From positions 2,790,001-2,854,000 of the forward strand of contig QXEO01001034.1 in assembly GCA_007115705.1 (NCBI GenBank): a stretch of DNA of 64,000 nt. The letters are read 5' to 3'. Position numbers and translations under genes: made by a program. Source of the stretch: Dactylis glomerata (lineage: Eukaryota; Streptophyta; Magnoliopsida; Poales; Poaceae). The notes beneath the pieces were generated by a model. The model did not search any database and was not told the origin of the DNA. It saw only the letters and a list, made by a program, of their open reading frames with translations. Positions 1 through 10,100 of the stretch are shown here, one piece after another. Each line of letters begins with the position of its first letter. Within the stretch, counting starts at the first letter, position 1.

Positions 1-30
1 TTTCCCCGGCAACGGCGCCAGAAAACTTGT
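1..30 (-). other. Primer-binding site and start of internal region of an LTR element running off the left edge
   Basis: Read on the minus strand, positions 20-4 give TGGCGCCGTTGCCGGGG, the primer-site motif that also follows the 5' LTRs at 24084 and 45876. It lies directly next to the LTR at 31-1704. The element's internal region must therefore continue to the left, outside the window. Confidence 0.8.
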
Positions 31-1704
31 TGATGGTGCGGTATTGAAGGTGCTAGAGAACTTGATTACGTTTGTTGATGAAGTAGATGACCGGCCAGTT
101 GGAAACCCCAAGAGAAGGTTTGATGAATATAGCAGCAAGTTTTCCCTCAGTTATGAAACCAAGGTAATCAATCCAGTAGGAAAAAGCCAAACAACGGAAG
201 GTGATGCCCGCTAGCTTCACGACAGCTCCGGACAATTTATAGGGCGCCTCGTCCAAGCTTTGCTTTGTGAGCGGCAACGTGGAACCTGCACACAACACAA
301 CCAAATACTTTGTTCCCAACTTACGATGAGGTTGTCAATCTCACCGGTTTGCTTGAAACAAAGATATGAGCGTATCGAGTGGAAAACAGTAGTATTATGT
401 GAGTAAAATAAACAGTGCGAGTAAAGTAAACAGGTGAAAGCAATATAAAGGAAATAGGACCAGGGTCCACAGTTCACTAGTGGTGTCTCTCCATAAGATA
501 AAATAACACATGTTGGGTAAACAAATTACAGTTGGGCAATTGATAGAATAAAGACAACGTGAAATGTCGAGAGGATCACTATGAGATTTACTCTGGGCAT
601 TACAACAAGATACATAGACCGCCATCCAACTGCATCTATGACTAATAATCCACTTGTGGCGAATCAATCCGAGAACTCCACAAGTATTAAGTTGCGAACA
701 ACAGATAACTGCATTAAGCAAAGTGTGTAATGTAAACAAAGCATATGCCCTCGAGCATATGAATGTTGTTTTCCCCCTAGTAGCAACATCACATCTACAA
801 CCTTAGAGGTTTATGTCACTCCCCCAGATTAAATAGAGGCATGAACCCACTATCGAGCATAAATACCCCCGCTTAGAGTCACTAGCAACTACTTGGCCAA
901 GATAGCTACTAACAATGGAGAGCATGCAAGATCATAAACAACATAGAGATAACATAAGATAAAATTCAGTACTTCAACTCAATCATAACACCAATATTCA
1001 TCGGATCCCAACAAACACAACATGTAGAATTACATAACGGTGATCTCGATCATGTAAAGCAGCTCACGAGATCTAAACATGAAGCACATGGTGGAGAAGA
1101 TAACCATCTAGCTACTGCTATGGACCCATAGTCCAAGGTAGACTACTCACTCATCGCGTCGGAGGCAAGCATGGCGATGAAGAAGACCTCCGATGGCGAT
1201 TCCCCTCTCCGACAGGGTGCCGAGAAGAGCTTCTAGACCCTCCCGATCTCAGGTCGATGACGGCGGCGGATCGCGATGTGTTTCTGGAAAAGTGATCGGG
1301 TTATTTAGGTTTTTCCCGTCGGGGGGTCTTTATAGGCGAAGGGGCAGCGTCAGAAGTGGACCAGGGGGCCCACACCACAGGCCGGCGTGGGCCAGGGGCA
1401 GGCCGCGCCCCTGGTGGTGTGGCCGCCCTGTGGCTCCTTTCCATCTCCTCTTCGGTACTCTGGAAGCTGCGGTAAATATCTGGACGTCTGGCTTTTGTTT
1501 CGTCCAATTCTGAGAATATTTCCTGTGTAACTTTCCTGAAACATAAAAATAGCAGAAAATAGGGAATTGGCACTGTGGCATCTTGTTAATAGGTTAGTTC
1601 CGAAAAATGCATAAAAATGTCACGAAGTGTAACGAAACACTAAGCAAATGGTGTAAAAACAAGCATGTAGCATCAAAAATTATGGATACGTTGGAGACGT
1701 ATCA
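31..1704 (-). repeat. 5' LTR (family A) of a younger Gypsy-type element, minus strand
   Basis: On the minus strand it starts TGATACGTCTCC at 1704 and ends in CA at 31, directly before a primer site. It is 1674 bp and resembles the other family A LTRs of this window, with a conserved core around 700-840 and a GC-rich promoter-like segment around 1140-1450. The bases to its right, AAAAG at 1705-1709, are the expected target-site copy; the partner copy is outside the window. It interrupts the ORF of the older element at 1705-2136, so it is the later insertion. ORFs inside it recur in every family A LTR and are not taken as genes. Confidence 0.85.
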
Positions 1705-2136
1705 AAAAGCTTTATGCAATCCCAAGAGTTTGCTAGGTATTGGTACTTGGGTTTCTTCATTGTTTGTACCAACAACCTCTACATGCGAGCCAAGCTTATT
1801 AAAACGCTTAAAAACTTTCCTAGCTTCAATAGCAACATCTCTAAATTCTCTACGCAAAGTCTCCAAGATAAAATCTTTCATTTCAGAGTCTTCAATATCA
1901 TGAAGCTCAAGAAACATGTGTTGCATAAAAGGATTAAGGCTAGCAAACCTAGCTTCCAACATGTGAACTAAATAAATAGAAGCAACTTCATAACTAGGAG
2001 CAAGTTTGGCTAAAGACTTATCCTCAACATCTTTATGCATACTAATATGATTAAAGAACTCCTCGATGTTACTTTTCCCAATAATAGAACCACTACCTAC
2101 TGAGAGGTCCTCCAAAGCATACTTAGGGAACAACAT
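1705..2136 (-). pseudogene. 5' part of an unrecognised ORF of a non-autonomous LTR element, cut by a younger LTR
   Basis: The minus-strand frame starts with ATG at 2136, about 150 bases after the primer site, and runs open for about 143 codons to the LTR inserted at 1704. It matches the complete 164-residue ORF at 46140-46634 over its whole length, starting MLFPKY and sharing the segments EEFFNHISMHK and YLVHMLEARFASLNPFMQ. By eye roughly three quarters of the residues agree, with no frameshift. The predicted product is mostly helical and charged, with no zinc knuckle, protease or polymerase motif. Its place right after the leader is where gag normally lies, so a gag-like role is possible, but I do not recognise the family. 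Confidence 0.7.
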
Positions 2137-2313
2137 AATGAACTAAAAGTAAAGAAATAACAACTATAAAGGAAGCTAATTTTTTGTGTTTTTGATAAAA
2201 CGATGCAAGCAAAAATAAAGTAAAGCAAAACTAAAACAAAGTAAAGATTGTGCGTGTGAGACTCCCCTTGCAGAAATCTTCTTTTTCCCGGCAACGGCGC
2301 CAGAAAAAGTGCT
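2137..2313 (-). other. 5' leader and primer-binding site of the older minus-strand LTR element
   Basis: The minus-strand reading of 2302-2287 gives TGGCGCCGTTGCCGGG next to the LTR end at 2314. A short T-rich leader similar to those at 24102-24239 and 45979-46139 then leads to the ATG at 2136. This identifies 2314-3947 as the 5' LTR. Confidence 0.75.
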
Positions 2314-3947
2314 TGATGCGGGCAGATAACCACCTAGTTGGGAACCCCAAGAGGAAGATATGATGAGCACAGTAGCAAGTCTTCCCTCAGTAAAAAACCG
2401 AGGTTTATCGAACTAGTAGAAAAAAGCCAAACTTTAGAAGGTGATGCCTGCTAGCTTCGTGACAGCTCCGGACAATTTATAGGGCGCCTCGTCCAGTGCT
2501 TTGCTTTGCACCAGCAGCAACGTGAAACCTGCACACAACACAAACAAATACTTTGCTCCCAACTTACGATGAGGTTATCAATCTCACCGGTTTGCTGTAA
2601 AAAAAGGAATGAGCGTATCGAGTGGAAGGCAATAGTAATATGCGAGAAAGTAAACAATGCGAGTAAAAGTAAACAGTAATAGCAATATAAAGGAAATTGG
2701 ACCGGGGTCCATAGTTCACTAGTGGTGTCTCTCCATAAGATAAATAATGACATGCTGGGTAAACAAATTACAGTTGGGCAATTGATAGAATAAAGATAAC
2801 GTGCATATGTCAAGAGAATCACTATGAGATTTACTCTGGGCATTACAACAAGATACATAGACCACCATCCAACTGCATCTATGACTAATAATCCACTCGC
2901 GTGGAATCATCCGAGGACCCCTTGAGTATTAAGTTGCGAACAATAGATAACTGCATTAAGCAAAGTGTGTAATGTAAACAAAGTGAATGTCCTTAGATAT
3001 AAGAATGTTGTTTTCTCCCTAGTGGTAACAACACATCTACAACCTTAGAGGTTTCTGTCACTCCCCCAGATTAAATAAAGGCATGAACCCAACTATCGTG
3101 CATAAATACCCCCTCTTGGAGTCACTAGTATCTACTTGGCCAAGATAGCTACTAACAACGGAGAGCATGCAAGATCATAAACAACATAGAGATAACATAA
3201 GATAAAATTCAGAACATCAACTCAATCATAACACCAATATTCATCGAATCCCAACAAACACAACATGTAGAATTATATAAAGATGATCTTGATCATGTAG
3301 GACAGCTCACAAGATCTAAACATGAAGCACATGGTGGAGAATACAACCATCTAGCTACTGCTATGGACCCATAGTCCAAGGTAGACTACTCACTCATCGC
3401 GCCGGAGGCAAGCATGGCGATGAAGAAGACCTCTGGTGACGATTCCCCTCTTCGGCAGGGTGCCGGGAAGAGCTTCTGGACCCTCTCGATCTCAGGTCGA
3501 CGATGGCGGCGGATCGCGATGTGTTTATGGAAAATTAATCGGGTCTTTAGGTTTTCCCCGTCGGAGGGTCTTTATAGGCGAAGGGGCGGCGTTAGGAGTG
3601 GACCAGGGTGCCCTCACCACTAGGGGGCGCGGGCCAGGGGCTGGCCGCGCCACCCTAGGGTGTAGCTGGCCCGTGGCCCCCCTGCGTCTCCTCTTCGGTC
3701 TTCTGGAAGCTTCGTTAAATATTAGGAGGTTCGGCTTTTGTTTCGTCCAATTCCGAGAATATTTCCTGTGTAACTTTTCTGAAAAACAAAAACAGCAGAA
3801 AATAGGGAACTGGCACTGTGGCATCTCGTTAATAGGTTAGTTCCGGAAAATGTATAAAAATGCCATGAAGTGTAACAAAACATAAAGCAAATGATATAAA
3901 AACAAGCATGGAGCATAAAAAATTATAGATACGTTTGAGACGTATCA
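2314..3947 (-). repeat. 5' LTR (family A) of the older minus-strand Gypsy-type element
   Basis: On the minus strand it begins TGATACGTCTCAAACG at 3947 and ends CATCA at 2314, 1634 bp. A TATA-like CTATAAAG lies in the GC-rich part near 3568-3575 (minus strand), as in the other family A LTRs. The outside flank is CATCG at 3948-3952; its partner copy is beyond the left edge. The remainder of the element is also outside, beyond the younger insertion. Confidence 0.85.
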
Positions 3948-5812
3948 CATCGCGTAGGGGAGCGGGCAACCGCTCGCGACAGATTAACATCTCTAGATTT
4001 TTCATTGCCCCCTATACAAAAATGCACACTAGTAACCTCTTTTTTTATAATCAATACCATCTTATATTTATAGGAGTAAATAGTACATGGTAGAGATACA
4101 TAAGCTGTCTCCAACAATTATAAAATGAAGTCTAAAAGAAATGAGCAAATCTTCGAGGTCTTCAAACTCTTTCTTCTTCCATGACATAATCTTGTATTTT
4201 TTCAGAAGGCAGCCGAATAAAACCAAACCACTGACCTGAAAATACCAAAGAAGGTTCTCCCATGATTTTAATTTGAGCCGCAATGCTAAAGCACACAGCC
4301 ATTAAAGTAGTCAATCACCATCGACAAGAGTAACAACACAAGTATACCAGAGAAACGTAACCGAACATCCTGGTCGATATTGCCGGGGAGCCGAGAGCAT
4401 GAATCACCATTATCGAGGACGTAGCAGTCGGGAAAAATATTGTGAGGATAATACTCCTCGTGGCAACCATGAGAAAAGATCCAAAATCGATCTGGCGAAC
4501 CAAAATCTGAAGGACCATACCTAAAGAAATTTAATCTTCCAACACTGCCATTGACACTGAGAGCAAGATCTCATCGTCGAAGGAAGGACCGACGATCAAT
4601 TATTTTAGACGATGCCATATTCATTAACGTAAAGACTAAAAAAATGGCTACCAAAACCTAACTTAATCTATTAGAAAATACTTCACACATAGATTGGGTT
4701 CCCCACCCCTCCTCACACGGGCGAGGCCAGTCGGAGGAGGCGGAACCAATCTATGGTGGAGTAGCGACGAGTTTTTCTTGGAGAGACGATGGACTAGGAG
4801 TTGGAGTGGGCGTCACTAACCTATCACACTAGAAACCTCTCTTAGTATATCTATTAGACCGTAAAACTTTATATAATTACAAAGACATTTAAGGATATTA
4901 TATTGAAGCAAACACACACACACACTAGAATATATATATTGTATTTAGGGAACTGACACAAATCAGTCGACAAAAGACATGCAATTTTGTTTTTAAATTT
5001 GCTCATACTAAAGAGACTATTTAATATATAAAAATATATCTACTAAAATAATTTTTATAAAACAAACATGCTACATTTGATGGAAGAAACTGAAATGAAA
5101 CACCAAAAGAACAACCTTCAAAACTAAAAACATCAAGATAATTTAAATGTCATATTCGCTAGCTCTACCAAAATAGAGGCCTATCTTTCGATATAGATAT
5201 GTTATATATTTACATATCTGTATTTTTTGAACCATAATGTTAGACAGTATAACCAAGGACATCATATTCCATGTTTGCTAACATTGCCACATCATTAATC
5301 ATGATAAATAAAAACTAAATATTGAACCATTTACTCATAAGATGAGAATGAACTAACAAAGTACAAAAATTAGTATAAATAATTGTTACGCAATGCTTAT
5401 CCAAATCCAAAAACATTAAACATCCGAGGAAAAGCTTATTAGAGGATGACGATGACAAGAAGCCAAAGACTATTGGCCATGATTATGGCCACACGAACAT
5501 TTGCGAGGGTGAAAGGCCGTAGTAAGAAGAATAAGCAGTGGTATATTAGCTAACTTTTTTCTATTATTTGTTTGTCTTATTTTCCCTGTAATGACATTTA
5601 GTGGTAAATTAAGATCTTGATGTGTTCTTCAATCGATAATAACTTTTTGTTTCATGTCTCGTATGCTTTGTGCGAATTAAACTTTGTGGGTAGAATTCGG
5701 GTATTGTTTTGGAACTTCTCATCGCGACTACTTAATTCGGAACAAGCGTGTGCGATGGATTACCATGGCAAACGTTTATTTCTAGTGATCTGATGTATAG
5801 CTAGTGGCAAAC
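3948..5812. other. Unassigned AT-rich intergenic DNA
   Basis: No supportable gene is seen. Short frames on the minus strand near 4068-4518 have no recognisable motif. A perfect-looking hairpin lies at 4688-4755 and a short CA microsatellite at about 4911-4926. The rest is AT-rich and probably decayed repeat DNA. Confidence 0.5.
4688..4755. repeat. Inverted repeat able to form a hairpin
   Basis: CATAGATTGGGTTCC at 4688-4702 pairs with GGAACCAATCTATG at 4742-4755, leaving one unpaired G and a GC-rich loop of about 39 bases that itself contains a CCTCC/GGAGG pair. No target-site duplication was found around it, so its origin is open. Confidence 0.6.
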
Positions 5813-5964
5813 GAGTAATGCTACACCTACAAAAATTATTTACGGATCGAACTTACGGACGCAACTTGAATCATCATGATTGGAGAGGCGCAACAGTTGG
5901 TCCGCGTTTTTCTCATCCCGTAAGCCAGTCCGTAACAGATTTTGCCCGTAAGCCTGCATTTTCG
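5813..5964. mobile_element. Small Mutator-type MITE upstream of the ALKBH10B-like gene
   Basis: A 152-bp insert lies between two identical 9-bp copies of GTGGCAAAC (5804-5812 and 5965-5973). Nine-base target duplications are typical of the Mutator superfamily. The left end GAGTAATGCTACACCTAC matches the end of the related element at 13144-13325. The right end is more diverged, sharing mainly AATGC and TTACGG. It has no coding capacity. Confidence 0.75.
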
Positions 5965-5973
5965 GTGGCAAAC

Positions 5974-7199
5974 ATATCTACGTGCGGCGAAATCGGCCCC
6001 GATCTCGTGGAGCAAGCCGTCGTTACCCGGACGAGAAAAATGAAGCCATCTTTACGAAAAACGCACGACGCCGCGCCGCACCGCACCGCCGGCCTAGGAT
6101 CGCCCGCTCACCAACCCAACCCAAAACGGCTCCGCAGCCCGACGCGCAATTTAACGTTGAGCTAATCTGGTCTGCGCGCGCCGTGCCGTGCCGGTCACGT
6201 CCACGTCTTCTAACAGCGTACTAGTACAAGGACGGAGCAAACTCCCATTTTGGCCGAGTCAACACAACACGTGATTTTCTCTCCCGCCGAACAGAACCAG
6301 CTCTCTTCCAAGTTCGAACGAGCCCTGCTGAACGGAGAAGGCCAAGGTGGCTGACGCGGGGCCCCCACGTGGGCTGGGGTCGGTGTGCGGTGGATGACGG
6401 GTGGGCCGCACGCCATGTGCGGACGGAACGGTGGCGTAAAGCGGACAGAATGGCTATCCCGTCCCGTCGCGTGGGCTCCGCCCATCAACAACCTGCATTA
6501 AAGCGTGGGCGGTGGGCCTGCCCAACTGACACCAACTCCGTCCTCCGCAGAGACATCCTGGCCGCCCGTCACCGCACGACGTGCATCTCAAGGCCCGTCG
6601 CCAGGCGAGCGCGTGGCGTTCCCTGGCCCACACGCGGTAGAGTAGCGCCGTTAGCCTTGGAATAACGGTCGTCTTTCCTCCGTAACCGCACGCCCCTCTT
6701 TCCGTTCCGCTTTTTACTGCCACCGGTCAATTTCGAATGATCTCACCGAGCACGCACTCCGCACCGCCGCAGACCCGGGACCCACACGGCAGTGAGGCAG
6801 CCTCGCCTCGCGTCCTTCTTTTTGGACCACGAGCGCTCGCGTCCACCTACCGCCACGTCCCACGCCTCGCCACTGCCATACGGGCCCAGGACCCACCTGC
6901 CAGACATGCCGTGCGGCGCCTAGGTTATATTTTTTTCACCCGTCCGTGTAGGCAGGTAGCTAGCTCCGCCTCGCATTTCGGGAATCTCGGCTGCCCCAGA
7001 TCCGCCTCCTCTCCCCTCACATATCTCCTCCTCCCTCTCCGTCTCTCTTCTCCGTCCGTCGCTACACCGGAAACCCCAAGCAGCCGCAACAGAAAAACGC
7101 CGCAAAACCCTAGATCTCTCGCCCGCCCCCGACCCGCACGCATTGCCCCTCCCCGTCCTCCCTCCTATGAACTGAGCCCATCCACCAGCCGCAAGGGCC
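5974..7199 (+). promoter_or_regulatory. CpG-rich promoter region and 5' UTR of the ALKBH10B-like gene
   Basis: The GC content rises sharply from about 5980 and stays high up to the start codon. A TTATATTTTTT stretch at about 6925-6935 is a possible TATA element, followed by a CT-rich leader at about 7000-7060 typical of plant 5' UTRs. Short frames on both strands here have no family resemblance and look like by-products of base composition. No transcription start can be fixed from sequence alone. Confidence 0.5.
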
Positions 7200-10100
7200 A
7201 TGGCCTCCGCCGCCGCCGCCATACCCTCCTCCGCCGCCGCCATGGTCGCGGCCGCGGCCGCCGCGCCCTTCGACCAGCAACACCACCCCCAGCAGCAGCC
7301 GGCCTGGCTCATGGACGAGCGCGACGGCTTCATCTCCTGGCTCCGCGGCGAGTTCGCCGCCGCCAACGCCATCATCGACCTGCTCGTCCTGCACCTGCGC
7401 ACCGCCGGGGAGCCCGGCGAGTACGACCACGCCTTCGCCGCGGTCCAGCAGCGCCGCCACCACTGGGCGCCCGTCATCCACCTCCAGCAGTTCTTCCCCG
7501 TCACCGACGTCGCCGTCGCGCTCCAGCACGCCGAGTGGCGACGCAGGGCCCCGCCGCCGCCGCAGCAGCAGGGCGTGCAGCACGGCGGGCCGCTCGTCTC
7601 GCCGTCCCCGCCGCCGCCGCCCCAGCGCAGGAACAGCTCCTACGCGCCCTCTTCCCACAACAACCATCGCAACCATCGCCCCGATCCGCCCCGGCCTGCC
7701 GCCAACGTCGCCGCCGCCGCCGCCGCTGGATCCGATAAAGATGGTGAGATGCGCTCCCTTCTTTCTCTTCTCTTCTATGTTTGATACAACTGCTGGTATT
7801 GTCTATTGGGTCCTAAAATTGTCTGATCCATGGAATGCGTTCCTGGTGCAGCGACAATTGCTTGCTACTAGTATTACTATTGAGTAGTCATAATCTTGGG
7901 CATGGATGTGGACTAGCTTTTTAATCTTACTTTCAGGTTATCATCTATTAGTTGTAGAAATTTTGCTTCCATTGGTAAAGTACTCCTGTTTGTTTGGTGA
8001 AGCTCAATTACTCCTGTTTGTTTCTAGTATTTTCAGCTTTCCCGTTCATTTAGTATTGATGTCTTTGAAGGGTAAGCTTTTCCCGGTTTGTCTGGTCTAG
8101 TTCTATACGAATTTCTAATTCCGGAGGTCCTAAGGTACTGGATAAAGTTATCTAAAAATAGCTTTCCCACATAAAGATATGTGTAGGCACGTGCAATCAA
8201 CCATTTTGGGTAGCTTTATGTGGAAATATTTTTGGTACCGACCATCTCGCCATTCTGTTTGTTCAGTAGCTGAATGAGTCAATGGTATGGTTATTACTTG
8301 CGACAAAATATATGGCGTGAATTGAGTTCGGTGAAGCGTTCCACACAGTGGAATGAGTCAATGGGATGGTTATTACTTGCGACAAAAGATATGGCGTAGC
8401 TGAATGGGTCAATGAGATGGTTATTACTTGCGACAAAAGATATGGCGCGAAAGTTTGGTGCACCGTCCTTCTGCGTGGCACCCGCCCGCGTTGTCCGGTT
8501 ACGCCATGCAGCGACACGCTCCTGTTACGTGATGGGATTATGGCTGACGTGGCTAGGGTTACGGCGTCGCGCCATAGCCCATCCGCATTACTTATATTTT
8601 TACTTATGTTGGATTTTAAATCTTGATGTATTGTTATATACTAAAGTCGATGACCTGTGTTTTACCAATGCTAGGAAAGATATAGAAGTATTCTATCATT
8701 AGCTCTGTGATATGGAAATCCAACATTAATCTATACAAAAATTTGTATATTATATTTTCCGTCATAAAGAGAGAGATAAAGAGTAGTTTCTGTGTCTTCC
8801 ACTCAACTATTAAATTAGAATGGAATAAGCTCGCATTTTCTGCTTGCACTTTTATTGTGATTCTTACATTATTAGTGTATTCCAAGTTTGCAGCTATCAT
8901 ACTATACCAACCCCATCCCCACTAGTGTTCCTTTTTAATGCATTTCCAGTTCACCATTTCTATTATACTCCAAAACAGTTTCTCATTTACTCTTGATGCT
9001 TGTAGGACGTATACTTCATAACAAAGAAGGGAAGGGAGTTAAGGAAGGGGAGAACGTCGTTAATGCTAAAAGTCTACAGTTGGATTCTCCTATTACCGAT
9101 GGTACACAAACGCAAACATACACACATTTATACATGCTGGCATTGTGTTATATTCAGCTGTTTAGTGCTGGCATGTCCATCATGACATCTTCAGTGATTT
9201 GCTGGATAACTTCGCACACTTGATAACTTAATTTGTTAATTTTGTAGAGAAGCTATTTGACACATTAGATACAATTTGAACCAAAGAAGTTTGTGTTAGT
9301 GTCTTGCTGTCTTACTATAGTATTTTTTGTTATGCTCCATATTTAAGTCTTGTTTCTTTACTCAACTCCAACGATGTGGAGCTTCATTTTCAGTTTGGGT
9401 TAGTTGACAAATTACATTCTGTAATGAAGTGTCTACATTAAATTTTAGGAGCAGCTAGACAAATTAGTGACGTATTTGATCTGAACCCTTCTCCCTTTCT
9501 TGATAATTGTGCATTAATTGCTGTGTCACTCTTTTTTGTTTGTTTCTGAAACTTGATTGTCTTTTGAAACTCACAGGAATGCAATTGAATGTTTTTAATA
9601 AGAATTGCTAATTACTCTGAGTCTGAACCAGGTTCTTGTATAATGTATTTTGTAGATGGTGAGAAAAATCCTAAACTGCAAACTGATTCAGAAGGAAGCA
9701 GCAAAGTCGCCCCAGCTCCTTTAGAATATACAACCAGTGAAATCATGGATGGCAAGCCGGTATGTTAGCCCTGCAATTTAGAATTTCAAGTTCAAGTTCT
9801 GCACTCCAATTTCCTTTTTCATGCAGTTCCCTTGGAATCTCAAAGTTGAGTCAAAATCCATGATCTTGTTTGAAAACAGCCAATGATGAAATATGCTCTA
9901 TGCTTCTTTAGGTTAATACTGTTGAAGGCCTCAAGGTCTATGAAGGGTTGGTAAATACGAGTGAGATAAACAAGATTATTTCTTTAGCTAATGAAACAAA
10001 AGCTTCTTTTCGCCGAGGAGGGTTGGAAGGTAATTATGTGGCCTCTAATAGCTATTTGTTTATGTGTTCATGCGCGTTGACTCTTTGAATGTGCGTGCCA

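Noticed and set aside
395..739. Cys-rich frame of 114 codons, and equivalents at 2451, 20494, 23473, 28893, 45181, 50021 and 56622
   Set aside because: The same frame recurs in every family A LTR as part of the LTR sequence, with varying length and stops; it is not a separate gene.
5818..6723. Several 80-98 codon frames in the promoter region
   Set aside because: They overlap on both strands in GC-rich DNA, partly cover a MITE, and show no recognisable domain.
6920..7676. Minus-strand frames of 188-194 codons over the same exon
   Set aside because: They are low-complexity antisense shadows of the CCG-rich coding sequence.
6737..7738. Long plus-strand frame of 333 codons overlapping exon 1 of the ALKBH10B-like gene
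   Set aside because: It is an Arg/Pro/Ala-rich shadow of the GC-rich exon in another frame, without family resemblance; the frame from 7200 has the conserved protein.
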